64,000 nucleotides of DNA from Marinoscillum sp. 108 (GTDB lineage Bacteria; Bacteroidota; Bacteroidia; Cytophagales; Cyclobacteriaceae), in NCBI RefSeq assembly GCF_902506655.1, contig NZ_LR734808.1, positions 2,912,501 to 2,976,500 on the forward strand, read 5' to 3'. How positions within the stretch are numbered: position 1 is the first letter of the stretch; each line of letters starts with the position of its first letter. The notes beneath the pieces were generated by a model that was given only the letters and a program-made list of their open reading frames with translations, did no database searches and had not been told where the DNA came from. A program made the translations under genes and the position numbers. Positions 35,458-43,787 of the stretch are shown here, piece after piece.

Positions 35458-36240
35458 ATGAACCGACAGCAAATATTTTTGATTGCGGCGGGGGTATTGG
35501 CTGTTGTTCTGATTTATCAACTTCCAAGAGTGGTGGTGGAAAATGAGACCGGGGTGGAAGTGAAGCCTCATGACTTTTCGATCTCCACTGAAGATCAAAG
35601 CCTGCTTATGTCTCTCAGACAGCAACTTAACGCTGTTTCAGAAATAAAAAAAAGTATTAACTTTGCGGACTCTTTGGCCAGGCTGTACCTGAAGTACCAG
35701 ATGGTGGATAGTGCGGATAGTTATGCTGCACTCATCCTCTCATTGGATACGGCTGGTACTTCCAGATTGAAAGCCGCCATGATTTACTATCAGGCGTTTC
35801 AGATGAGTACCGAACCCGATAAGGCAGTAGGTTTAGCTCAGAAGGCTCAGGAGATATTTGAAGAATTGCTGGTAGCAGACCCGCAAAACAGTACTTTGAA
35901 AAACAAACTGGCAATGACGCTGATGGTCACAGAAACGCCTATGGCGGGAGTGCAACTGCTCAGGGAAGTGCTGGAACAAGAACCTGATAACCGGGAAACC
36001 ATTCTTAACCTTGGTTTACTTGCGATCAGGTCTGGCCAGTTTGATCGGGCGAAGGAGCGATTTGAAAAGCTCCTGGAAATGGATTCTACAGATGATGAAT
36101 CGCTGTTTTATTACGGTGTGGTACTGTCAGAGTCCGGAGACACGGAAGCAGCGAAAGCCGTTTTCGGAAAACTATTGAATAAAGCTGATGCAGATCCGGC
36201 CTTAAAAGCCACCGCATCTTCTTATATAGAAGAACTTTAG
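35458..36240 (+). CDS. TPR protein with N-terminal membrane anchor
   Basis: A 260-aa protein. Residues about 6-24 (IFLIAAGVLAVVLIYQLPRV) form a single membrane anchor or uncleaved signal. Three or more TPR units follow from residue 60, clearest at TILNLGLLAIRSGQFDRAKERFEKLLEMD and the next unit ESLFYYGVVLSESGDTEAAKAVFGKLL. It starts 6 bp after the HU gene stop. Partners unknown; the conserved position between HU and the RNase E/G genes suggests coexpression. Confidence 0.8.
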   Translation: MNRQQIFLIAAGVLAVVLIYQLPRVVVENETGVEVKPHDFSISTEDQSLLMSLRQQLNAVSEIKKSINFADSLARLYLKYQMVDSADSYAALILSLDTAGTSRLKAAMIYYQAFQMSTEPDKAVGLAQKAQEIFEELLVADPQNSTLKNKLAMTLMVTETPMAGVQLLREVLEQEPDNRETILNLGLLAIRSGQFDRAKERFEKLLEMDSTDDESLFYYGVVLSESGDTEAAKAVFGKLLNKADADPALKATASSYIEEL

Positions 36241-36270
36241 AATATTTAAGTAACTAAAAAATTAAAGATT

Positions 36271-36360
36271 ATGCCTTGCGGTAAGAAAAGAAAAAGACAT
36301 AAGATCGCTACTCACAAAAGGAAGAAGAGACTTAGAAAAAACAGACATAAGAAGAAGTAA
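36271..36360 (+). CDS. 29-aa mS38/COX24 (AURKAIP1-like) basic microprotein
   Basis: ATG 36271 to TAA 36358-36360 encodes a 29-residue protein, MPCGKKRKRHKIATHKRKK with a further Arg/Lys/Asn/His-rich tail (about 17 of 29 residues Lys or Arg). It matches the AURKAIP1/COX24 domain found in mitochondrial ribosomal protein mS38 and in short Bacteroidota proteins. A ribosome-associated role is therefore likely but inferred. It lies 30 bp after the TPR gene and 27 bp before the RNase E/G gene. Confidence 0.85.
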   Translation: MPCGKKRKRHKIATHKRKKRLRKNRHKKK

Positions 36361-36387
36361 TTAGTACACATCTAAATTGAGTATATA

Positions 36388-37938
36388 GTGAGTAATGAAC
36401 TAATCATCAACTCAACTCAAAATGGATGTCGAATTGCCCTTCTTAAGAACAAACAACTGGTTGAATTCCATCAGGAGTCTGATGGAAATAGGTTCAACGT
36501 TGGAGATATTTATCTGGGTACTGTAAAAAAGGTCGTTCAGGGACTCAATGCCGCATTTATCGACATTGGGTACGAAAAGGATGCTTTTTTACATTACCTT
36601 GATTTGGGCCCGCAGGTTCAGTCTCTCAATAAATTTACCAAGCTCGCACTCTCTAAAAATAGCATGAGTGCCAAATTGAGTGGGTTCAAACATGAGCCGG
36701 ACATCAATAAGCTTGGTAAAATCAGCCAGGTTTTGACCAAGAACCAAAAAATATTGGTTCAGGTCGTAAAAGAACCTATATCCACAAAAGGGCCTCGACT
36801 TTCTTGCGAGTTGTCATTAGCCGGGAGATACCTGGTATTAGTACCGTTTTCAAATGCGGTAAATGTATCTAAACGTATAGGAGACGCCAACGAAAGGAAA
36901 AGGTTGAGCAGACTAATAAGCTCAATAAAACCAGAGAACTTTGGCGTTATCATCAGAACAGTAGCGGAAGGGAAAGACGTAAAGGAGCTTGACAAAGACC
37001 TCAAAAACCTTCTTCAAATCTGGATCGACGGAGTAAAAAATCTCAAAACAGCCAACACTAGAGATAAGGTGATCGGTGAGATGAATCGCGCAAATTCAAT
37101 TTTGCGAGATGTTCTCAACGAATCCTTTGATAGCATTGTGGTAGATGACAAAGAGCTTTACGAAGAAGTAAGGAGCTATGTCAATAAGATTGCTCCGGAC
37201 AAAGAGAAAATCCTAAAGCTTTATCAAAACCGTGTAAAGGTTTTTGAGTCTTTCAACATTGAGAAACAACTCAAAACCTCTTTCGGCAAATCTGTTAGCA
37301 TTGCCAATGGCGGCTACCTGATCATAGAGCATACTGAGGCACTCCACGTCATTGATGTGAACAGTGGAAATAAGTCCAATCAGGAGGACAATCAGGAAAC
37401 CACAGCGCTAAAAGTCAATCTCGAGGCGGCTTCAGAAGTGGCTCGTCAGCTCAGGCTGCGAGACATGGGGGGTATCATCGTGGTGGATTTCATCGATATG
37501 CGGAAGTCTGAGAATAGAAAGAAGGTCTATGATCGGATCAAGGAAGTGATGAAAGACGACCGCTCTAAGCACACAGTGCTTCCGTTGTCCAAGTTTGGTT
37601 TATTGCAGATCACCAGACAACGTGTGAGACCTGAGCTCAACATTGCGACCAGGGAAGTTTGCCCTACGTGCAATGGAACAGGTCAGATCACTGCAGCGAT
37701 CTCCATTGCCGATCAGATAGAGAAAACACTGGATCACATCCTTACGGCTCAGAACGAGAAGAAGATCACCGTGACTTTGCACCCATACATTCATGCCTAC
37801 TTCACCAGGGGAGTTTTCTCCAGAAGAGTGAAGTGGTTTCTGAGATACCTAAAGTGGGTACATCTCATTGAGGATTCTTCACTGGCCCTCACCGAGTTCA
37901 GCGTGCTGAACAACAGGGGCGAAGCGATAGAGACTTAA
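36388..37938 (+). CDS. rng: Ribonuclease E/G family protein
   Basis: A 516-aa endoribonuclease of the RNase G type, without the long C-terminal scaffold of RNase E. An S1 domain (NVGDIYLGTVKKVVQGLNAAFIDIGYEKDAFLHYLDL, residues 33-70) is followed by the catalytic core with metal-binding DVNSGN and VVDFIDM, and the zinc-link motif CPTCNGTG near residue 428. It processes rRNA and mRNA 5' ends. The start is GTG at 36388. Its stop shares the TTAA with the convergent barrel gene. Confidence 0.93.
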   Translation: MSNELIINSTQNGCRIALLKNKQLVEFHQESDGNRFNVGDIYLGTVKKVVQGLNAAFIDIGYEKDAFLHYLDLGPQVQSLNKFTKLALSKNSMSAKLSGFKHEPDINKLGKISQVLTKNQKILVQVVKEPISTKGPRLSCELSLAGRYLVLVPFSNAVNVSKRIGDANERKRLSRLISSIKPENFGVIIRTVAEGKDVKELDKDLKNLLQIWIDGVKNLKTANTRDKVIGEMNRANSILRDVLNESFDSIVVDDKELYEEVRSYVNKIAPDKEKILKLYQNRVKVFESFNIEKQLKTSFGKSVSIANGGYLIIEHTEALHVIDVNSGNKSNQEDNQETTALKVNLEAASEVARQLRLRDMGGIIVVDFIDMRKSENRKKVYDRIKEVMKDDRSKHTVLPLSKFGLLQITRQRVRPELNIATREVCPTCNGTGQITAAISIADQIEKTLDHILTAQNEKKITVTLHPYIHAYFTRGVFSRRVKWFLRYLKWVHLIEDSSLALTEFSVLNNRGEAIET

Positions 37939-38597
37939 AATTTAATTCCTAAATCAAACGAGACCAGGGTATTGCGGATGTATAATTCCTCCTGAAATCC
38001 CCAGGTTTCTGTTTTGATCACATTATTCAACCCTCTTTGGTAGGTCACACTGGCAAAGAGGGTTGTGTTTATACCGGCCCGGTATTCCACTCCTCCGCCA
38101 AAAAGTATCGTGGCATCAAATCCTTTGAATTCTTCTATCAAATCATAGTCTTCCTCTGTGGGCTCACTGAATACCTTAATTTCTGGAGCCATCCCCACCT
38201 GAAAGAAAACGCGTGTATCTGGCTGTACTTCATTGGTGAAAAGCTTAAGACTCACCGGTATTTGAAGGTAGTTTAGCCGGTAGGATTCATATGGCGACTT
38301 TTTAGTGTAGTTGGCAGTGGGCTGGTCGGGCTCCTCAGTCACCATAAAAGCGACTTGCTTGGGCACGAAAATCAGCCCCGTACTGAAGTAGTAGGTCTCC
38401 GTAAGTTCATGATCATAAATCAACCCCATGGAAAACTTAAAGACCGAGCCATCTGGCTCTACATCGTAAAGGCTATCGATCAAAGAAATTCTATTAGAAG
38501 ATACTGAAGGAGAAAACTTCAGGCCTAATTTTGACTGAGCGAAAGTGCTCATAGAAGTGAGGGTAAGGAGTATAACTATTAGAGTAATCTTTCTCAT
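37935..38597 (-). CDS. Outer-membrane beta-barrel protein, 220 aa
   Basis: The product has a signal peptide (MRKITLIVILLTLTSMSTFAQ) and alternating hydrophobic strands ending with an aromatic C-terminal strand (FDLGIKF), the layout of small OmpW/porin-like barrels common in Bacteroidota (OMP_b-brl_2 type). Function unknown. The stop overlaps that of the RNase gene by 4 bp; the start is 46 bp from the divergent gldB ATG. Confidence 0.8.
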   Translation of the reverse strand: MRKITLIVILLTLTSMSTFAQSKLGLKFSPSVSSNRISLIDSLYDVEPDGSVFKFSMGLIYDHELTETYYFSTGLIFVPKQVAFMVTEEPDQPTANYTKKSPYESYRLNYLQIPVSLKLFTNEVQPDTRVFFQVGMAPEIKVFSEPTEEDYDLIEEFKGFDATILFGGGVEYRAGINTTLFASVTYQRGLNNVIKTETWGFQEELYIRNTLVSFDLGIKF

Positions 38598-38643
38598 GCG
38601 GAGTACTTAAATGTCTAAATTTAACAGCTTAAAATTAAGGTGT

Positions 38644-39627
38644 ATGCGCACAGTTATCATAACGATTCCTTTTCTTTTATTTTTCGCCTGCGGACCCGAG
38701 TGCAAAAACGAAAATGCCATTGCATCCACTCCGGTCAGTATAGAGGTAGAGCGGTTGGAGGCCGCATTTTTTAGTCAAGACTCTCCAGAGGGCATAGAGA
38801 ATTTGCTGGAAGAATATCGCGAATTCTCTCGTCTCTTTCTTGATTCAGATCAGTATCCTACAGATTCTATTCTGGCTGCAAAGATTTTCAGGTTGATACA
38901 AAATCCATCCATTGATACCCTGTACAATGAAGCGGTCTCCGAATATTCAGATTTCGACCCGATCAGGGAAGATCTGGAAATGGCCATTGGAAAAATGACC
39001 ACACTGTTTCCTGAAACACGCGTGCCCAAAATTCAGACAACTGTTTCAGGCCTTTATAAGGACCTGTTCATTTCTGACTCACTTATCCTCATCGGACTGG
39101 ATTTTTTCATAGGGCCCAAGGCCACTTATAAACCGCTGGAAATACCCGGCTATGTACTTAAGAGGTATAATAAAGAACATCTTTCCAGCATTGTTGTGAA
39201 ATTTCTGGCCGGTAATCAGGTGTACAAGGGGAAGAGCTCAAGCCTCCTTTCAGAAATGGTGGATTTCGGAAAGACCTATTATCTGGCCAGCAGATTGGTG
39301 CCGTGTACCCAGGACTCTGTCTGGTTGGGGTATACCTCCAGAGATATGGAAGTGATAGATGAAAATGAGGCGGTGATTTGGGCCAACCTATTGGAGAACG
39401 AAGTGCTCTATGAGACTAACCACATCACCAAAAGACGCTTTCTCGGAGAGCGACCCAATGTTTACGAAATCAGCCAGGAGTGTCCCGGGAGGATAGGCGC
39501 CTGGGTAGGCTGGAGAATAGTGGAGAGCTACATGAAAAACAATGAGGTGAGCATAGAAGAATTGCTGGCGGACACGGATAATGAAAAAATCTTCAGGCTG
39601 TCAGGATATAAACCTCAGAGTCGCTGA
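38644..39627 (+). CDS. gldB: Gliding motility lipoprotein GldB
   Basis: A 327-aa lipoprotein from ATG 38644 (MRTVIITIPFLLFFAC, lipobox FFAC). The family features include the N-terminal SIEVERLEAAFF and the C-terminal YEISQECPGRIGAWVGWRIVESYM. GldB is required for gliding and type IX secretion in Flavobacterium; its distant similarity is to zinc-peptidase-like proteins without conserved catalytic residues. A longer frame from 38611 precedes a normal lipoprotein signal and is less likely. The 3' end overlaps the opposite glycosyltransferase gene by 35 bp. Confidence 0.88.
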   Translation: MRTVIITIPFLLFFACGPECKNENAIASTPVSIEVERLEAAFFSQDSPEGIENLLEEYREFSRLFLDSDQYPTDSILAAKIFRLIQNPSIDTLYNEAVSEYSDFDPIREDLEMAIGKMTTLFPETRVPKIQTTVSGLYKDLFISDSLILIGLDFFIGPKATYKPLEIPGYVLKRYNKEHLSSIVVKFLAGNQVYKGKSSSLLSEMVDFGKTYYLASRLVPCTQDSVWLGYTSRDMEVIDENEAVIWANLLENEVLYETNHITKRRFLGERPNVYEISQECPGRIGAWVGWRIVESYMKNNEVSIEELLADTDNEKIFRLSGYKPQSR

Positions 39628-40798
39628 CACTCAGATGTTTTTGGTTGGTTAGAATTTTACCCAGTTTTTGAACCTGCAGCTCCTTGCTATAGTACTTCTC
39701 TGCAAGGGCACGGGCATTCTTTTGATACTGATAAAGCATCTCCGGTTCTTTGAGAAAAACGGAGAGTTTTCTTGCCAGCTCTGTTGGATCCAGAGGGTCG
39801 TGGTAGAAACCGCATTTTTGTTCTTCAACGATCTGTCTGATCCAGCCCCCAAAATTGATCATGATGAGCTTACCTGCAGCAAGACCATCGAAGAACTTGT
39901 TGGGGCTTCCCGTGTTGAGAATCTCCAGGTTTTTGAAAGAGACATATACTGCATCCTGGCTTTCCAGAAGATGTTTTACCGAATCGGCAGAGCCAAAAGG
40001 ATGCAGCGTCAGGTTGTCCAATTGCCTACTCAGTCTTTTTATTCTTTTCAGATGAGCACCATCTCCCATCAGGTTAAATACCACGGGCAGTTTTTGCTCC
40101 TGGCACACCCTGGCGGCATCTAACAGGTAGTCCAGGTGGTTGGCCGCTCCAAACGTGCCTATGTAACCAACCTTAAGGGGGTTTTCAGCAGTGAATCGCT
40201 GAATTTTGTGATTTGCTTCAAAAAAAGAGACATCTGCAAAGTTGGGAACCACATGTACCTTGGTTTCCGGCGAATTGGCTTCTATATAATTTCTAATCGC
40301 CGGGGAGAGGGCAATGACCTTTTGTGCTTCGAAGTAACACTTTTTTTCAAACCGATAAAGCAGGTTTTTCAACAACCCGTTTCTGATGGCTCCCATTTTA
40401 ATAGGAGCTTCTGGCCATAGATCACCCACTTCAAAATAGTAAGGGAGGTTATATCGTTCTTTCAGATGAAGGGCAATTAGCCCGGTGGTAAGTGGAGTGG
40501 TCATTACATAGGCCAGATCAAATTTGGTTTTCAGCCTGGCGATTTTTCTTTTGGCCAGTACCACATAGCTGAGATAAGACCAAATGCGCCGCATGAAGCC
40601 AAACCGATTGGCGTAAGGTACTTGTAGATAGTGAACCTGGAGTCCGTCTATCTGATGAAGTCCTGACCAAATATTATGAGTAGTGACCATAGTCACTTCA
40701 TGACCCTGATCCACCAAACCCTTTGCCAAATGGTAGGACCGTACACATCCACCTTCGGCGGGTGTTTTGAAATACTGATGGATGTACAGAATCTTCAT
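39593..40798 (-). CDS. Glycosyltransferase family 4 (WbuB-like)
   Basis: A 401-aa GT-B glycosyltransferase. The N-terminal domain starts KILYIHQYFKTPAEGGCVRSYHLAKGLVDQGHEV. The C-terminal Rossmann domain has VGYIGTFGAANHLDYLLDA, a typical donor loop, and TGSPNKFFDGLAAGKLIMINFGG in place of the usual E-x7-E nucleotide-sugar site. It probably builds surface polysaccharide or LPS; no other polysaccharide gene is adjacent, so acceptor and donor are unknown. It overlaps gldB by 35 bp at the 3' ends. Confidence 0.9.
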   Translation of the reverse strand: MKILYIHQYFKTPAEGGCVRSYHLAKGLVDQGHEVTMVTTHNIWSGLHQIDGLQVHYLQVPYANRFGFMRRIWSYLSYVVLAKRKIARLKTKFDLAYVMTTPLTTGLIALHLKERYNLPYYFEVGDLWPEAPIKMGAIRNGLLKNLLYRFEKKCYFEAQKVIALSPAIRNYIEANSPETKVHVVPNFADVSFFEANHKIQRFTAENPLKVGYIGTFGAANHLDYLLDAARVCQEQKLPVVFNLMGDGAHLKRIKRLSRQLDNLTLHPFGSADSVKHLLESQDAVYVSFKNLEILNTGSPNKFFDGLAAGKLIMINFGGWIRQIVEEQKCGFYHDPLDPTELARKLSVFLKEPEMLYQYQKNARALAEKYYSKELQVQKLGKILTNQKHLSVSDSEVYILTA

Positions 40799-40881
40799 TT
40801 CTTACATAAAGATGAAAATAGAATTTTAGGTTTAATAATTTCGTTAATGATTTTCGACGTATTCATAGAATTATCCCGATT

Positions 40882-42435
40882 TTGAGGTATCTCACCACTT
40901 TTCTTTTGGCGGCCCTTGTGCATGGGCTCTATTCACAGAGCCCGGAAGCCCGGGACGTCTATGAAACAGCCCGGCACACCACCGAGCCACAGTATTCATT
41001 TGATGGCAGGTATGAGTATTTGGTGTTGCCCTCCAGTTTTTCAAAAGATGATATCAGGAAGCTACCTTTCACAGATCGTCGAATATTGAAGATAGACTTG
41101 GTGTATACCACTTTTCGCGAGTCGAGTGAGTTTGATCAAAAACAACTTGACCTTGCCCGGCTGGATAAACTCATCGAGATCAATCCACAGATAGTGGTCA
41201 ATAAGTTTTTTGAATGGAACATCATCGGCCAGACCGGATGTGCTTCTTCTGCTTCATGTCTCGATTTTTTTCATGGCTTTGTGATCTACTATGAAGATTA
41301 TTTCACCAAAGAGACCTCTCTGGCAGAGATTGATAGTGTCAGGTCAGACCTGATGGCTTTGGATCAGCGCATAGGCGAGCTCCGAAAACTGCTGAAAATA
41401 GACTATCGGCGGATCGATTGTGAATATCCAGAGTCGGCCTACTCTCCGGAATACCTCGGGGAGCAGCTGGAGAAAATCTATGACTGTGCGGAGACCTACA
41501 AAGGGAGGGTCTTTTTTGAGGTAGAGCTGGACTATAATGGGCGTCCGCAGGAGGTAACCGTGAGTGGAAACTTGTTTCCTTGTAAGGAGCGGCTGGCATT
41601 CGCCCTCAAATACATTTTGAAATGGAAGCGGGGGTTGGTGATCGGGCGAAGACAGTATAATGTGCGTGCTAAAGGCTATGTGAGCTTTCCCATCAAAAAG
41701 GAAAGTGTCAACATTACCAGTTTTGAAATTTCAAAAAACCTGATGGAGAAATATAAAATGCTACAGCAGTATGCTCAGTGTGTGGCTTATGAAACCGACA
41801 CCAGCTATGTGGATATCTTTCCTAAAGTGGATCAGAAAGTCGTTTCAAAGGCGCTGTTCAGAAATCACTGGAGTCCAGATCTGGTGATCGTGGATGTGAC
41901 CGGTAGCATGTATCCTTACACGGCTGACTTGCTGAAGTGGATCAAGCTTTCATCACTCCAAAAGGAGACGGACTTTGTTTTTTTCAATGATGGTAATGAT
42001 TTGCCGACCAATCAGAAAGTGATAGGGAAAACCGGTGGGCTTTACCACGTCAAAACGAATGATTTTAGTGTGGCGAAAGAGAAAATGTTTGAGGCCATGC
42101 GGGCGGGAGGAGGAGGTGATCTTCCTGAAAATAATTTTGAAGCGCTGGTGTACGGGGAAAAAGTAGCCAAACCCGGCGGTGAGGTGGTCATGATTGCGGA
42201 CAATTATTCTTTTCCCAGAGATTCGCAGTTGCTCGCCAGACACACTGGCCAGCTGAAAATCATATTGTGCCATACGGAGAAAGGCATAAATACCCAGTAC
42301 CTTGATCTCGCCAGAAAACATGGGTTTACCCTCCACACCCTCCAAACAGATATTGTGGATCTGCAAAAGGAAATGCTAAGAATAGAAGGGGTTAGCTACA
42401 AGCGGGAGCCTGCAGGCTTCGTTCGGATACGGTGA
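40882..42435 (+). CDS. Exported protein with C-terminal vWA-like domain
   Basis: A 517-aa protein starting with TTG at 40882; the signal peptide is MRYLTTFLLAALVHGLYSQ and no better ATG lies nearby. A middle segment (about 185-275) resembles TonB-C/energy-transducer folds (GRVFFEVELDYNGRPQEVTVSGN). Residues about 330-500 look like a von Willebrand A domain with a degenerate MIDAS (DVTGSMYPY instead of DxSGSM) and the later Thr/Asp positions (AGGGGDLPENNFEAL; IADNYS). It may bind metal and a protein ligand at the envelope. Function unknown. Confidence 0.7.
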   Translation: MRYLTTFLLAALVHGLYSQSPEARDVYETARHTTEPQYSFDGRYEYLVLPSSFSKDDIRKLPFTDRRILKIDLVYTTFRESSEFDQKQLDLARLDKLIEINPQIVVNKFFEWNIIGQTGCASSASCLDFFHGFVIYYEDYFTKETSLAEIDSVRSDLMALDQRIGELRKLLKIDYRRIDCEYPESAYSPEYLGEQLEKIYDCAETYKGRVFFEVELDYNGRPQEVTVSGNLFPCKERLAFALKYILKWKRGLVIGRRQYNVRAKGYVSFPIKKESVNITSFEISKNLMEKYKMLQQYAQCVAYETDTSYVDIFPKVDQKVVSKALFRNHWSPDLVIVDVTGSMYPYTADLLKWIKLSSLQKETDFVFFNDGNDLPTNQKVIGKTGGLYHVKTNDFSVAKEKMFEAMRAGGGGDLPENNFEALVYGEKVAKPGGEVVMIADNYSFPRDSQLLARHTGQLKIILCHTEKGINTQYLDLARKHGFTLHTLQTDIVDLQKEMLRIEGVSYKREPAGFVRIR

Positions 42436-42468
42436 TTCCGCAAAGAGCTTTTGGTAAGGCCCTTAAAA

Positions 42469-42502
42469 AAGTATTCCCGACGAGAATCTGTCGGGAATAC
42501 TT
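42469..42502 (-). terminator. Strong hairpin terminator of the 57-aa gene
   Basis: A perfect 13-bp inverted repeat, AAGTATTCCCGAC (42469-42481) and GTCGGGAATACTT (42490-42502), with an 8-nt loop. On the minus strand it is followed by TTTTTT (complement of AAAAAA at 42465-42470), so it mainly ends leftward transcription from the small gene. It may also stop readthrough from the vWA gene. Confidence 0.8.
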
Positions 42503-42530
42503 AATGAACCACTTATAAGAAATCTTGAAA

Positions 42531-42704
42531 TTAGAAAGAATATCCTCGTCTCAGCGCTGTTCGGATTTGCTCCATTCCGCGTCTTTTCTGCAAATCTAAA
42601 ATTTGCTCTTCGATCAGCGCATGTGAGAGATATTTGATGAGCGAGCTCTTTTGGTCTAGGGGTAAGTGCTTCGCTTCTTGTATCAATGTGTCTAATGCTG
42701 TCAT
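42531..42704 (-). CDS. Small hypothetical protein, 57 aa (antitoxin-like?)
   Basis: From ATG 42704 a 57-residue product: MTALDTLIQEAKHLPLDQKS, then SLIKYLSHALIEEQI and a basic tail RRGMEQIRTALRRGYSF. The pattern LIQEA-x2-LP-x6-LIKYL resembles DUF2281/addiction-module antitoxin N-termini, but no toxin gene is adjacent. A dedicated terminator 30 bp downstream supports it being a real gene. A longer frame to 42755 exists. Confidence 0.55.
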   Translation of the reverse strand: MTALDTLIQEAKHLPLDQKSSLIKYLSHALIEEQILDLQKRRGMEQIRTALRRGYSF

Positions 42705-42853
42705 AGACTTTTGCTGTTTGGTTAGACAACAGTATATAATGGATCTGTTATACAATAGTATTATTCGGAGAAACCAGCCAATTCTTCGACGAGTCTGGGC
42801 AAATGATGCCTGAAGCGGCTATTTTCTTCTTTCAGCGATCCGTTATGGTCAAA

Positions 42854-43504
42854 CTATGTTGGGTTGGATTTCTTCTCCCAGTACTTACAAAAGTGAGTGA
42901 TTTTGCATTCCTCGCACTTGGGCTTACGTGCCAGGCAGACATATCGTCCGTGTAGAATCAACCAATGGTGGGCTTTATGTACATATTCGTTGGGTATATG
43001 CCTGACCAGCTGCTTCTCTACTTCCAGTGGAGTCTTTGCCGTTTGAGTAACCAGTCCCAAACGTTTCGAAACACGAAACACATGGGTGTCTACGGCCATG
43101 GCTGGCTGGTTATAAAGCACCGACACCACGACATTGGCCGTTTTCCGCCCAACGCCGGGCAGTTTTTGAAGGTCTTCGTGTCTGTGTGGCACTTCTCCCC
43201 CAAAGTCCTCCATGATCATCTTACTCAGCCCCATGAGGTGCTTGCTTTTGTTATTTGGATAAGACACACTTCTGATGAGCTCAAAGATTTCGTCAAAAGT
43301 GCCAGCGGCCATGTGCTCCGGCGTGGGAAATGCTTTGAATAGGGCGGGAGTTACTTTATTGATTCGCACGTCCGTGCACTGCGCACTCAGTACTACAGCC
43401 ACCACCAATTCGAAAGGGCTGTTGTAGTTGAGCTCTGTTTGAGGCTCGGGAAATGCTTCCTTGAAGTATGATACAAACGCTTCGAAGCGCTCCTTTTTGG
43501 TCAT
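42854..43504 (-). CDS. nth: Endonuclease III
   Basis: A 216-aa base-excision repair glycosylase/AP lyase for oxidised pyrimidines. It shows the helix-hairpin-helix LPGVGRKTANVVVS with the catalytic Lys just inside, the catalytic Asp in AVDTHVFR, and the 4Fe-4S Cys cluster CLARKPKCEECKITHFC at the C-terminus. Length is typical. It is on the same strand as, and 43 bp downstream of, the small gene after the sigma factor. Confidence 0.95.
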   Translation of the reverse strand: MTKKERFEAFVSYFKEAFPEPQTELNYNSPFELVVAVVLSAQCTDVRINKVTPALFKAFPTPEHMAAGTFDEIFELIRSVSYPNNKSKHLMGLSKMIMEDFGGEVPHRHEDLQKLPGVGRKTANVVVSVLYNQPAMAVDTHVFRVSKRLGLVTQTAKTPLEVEKQLVRHIPNEYVHKAHHWLILHGRYVCLARKPKCEECKITHFCKYWEKKSNPT

Positions 43505-43547
43505 GTTTGATTTTAAAGTTCGGGCAAGTCAAAAACCGAACCTAAAA

Positions 43548-43787
43548 CTATACAGACTGTTTGTGATATCCCTTAGAGAAATTAAGGATTTTATCAACGG
43601 AGCTTTTCGAAGGAGAGAAAGACACCTTACCAAGATCTTTCTTTACTGCCTGCAACTTGTCCAGTTCGGAGCGCAAGTGGCTGTCAGTCAAAAGTGCTTT
43701 TTCTAGCACCTCTCGTTCGTTTTCATTGAGTTCGTCATAAAGAAACCTTACCAGGTCATTTTCTGTAAAAGTTTTGATCATAGGCAA
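43548..43787 (-). CDS. Small protein encoded downstream of an ECF sigma factor
   Basis: A 79-aa acidic helical protein (MIKTFTENDLVRFLYDELNENEREVLEKALLTD near the start). Its first 45 residues resemble the N-terminal zinc-finger-type domain of anti-sigma factors, but it lacks Cys/His ligands and any membrane segment. The gene overlaps the sigma-factor gene by 32 bp (26 bp if started at ATG 43781), which implies translational coupling and suggests a partner role. Function is inferred from position only. Confidence 0.65.
   Translation of the reverse strand: MPMIKTFTENDLVRFLYDELNENEREVLEKALLTDSHLRSELDKLQAVKKDLGKVSFSPSKSSVDKILNFSKGYHKQSV

Noticed and set aside
35023-35625. 200-aa minus-strand frame across the HU gene
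   Set aside because: Antisense to HU and the TPR gene; the HU family match is decisive.
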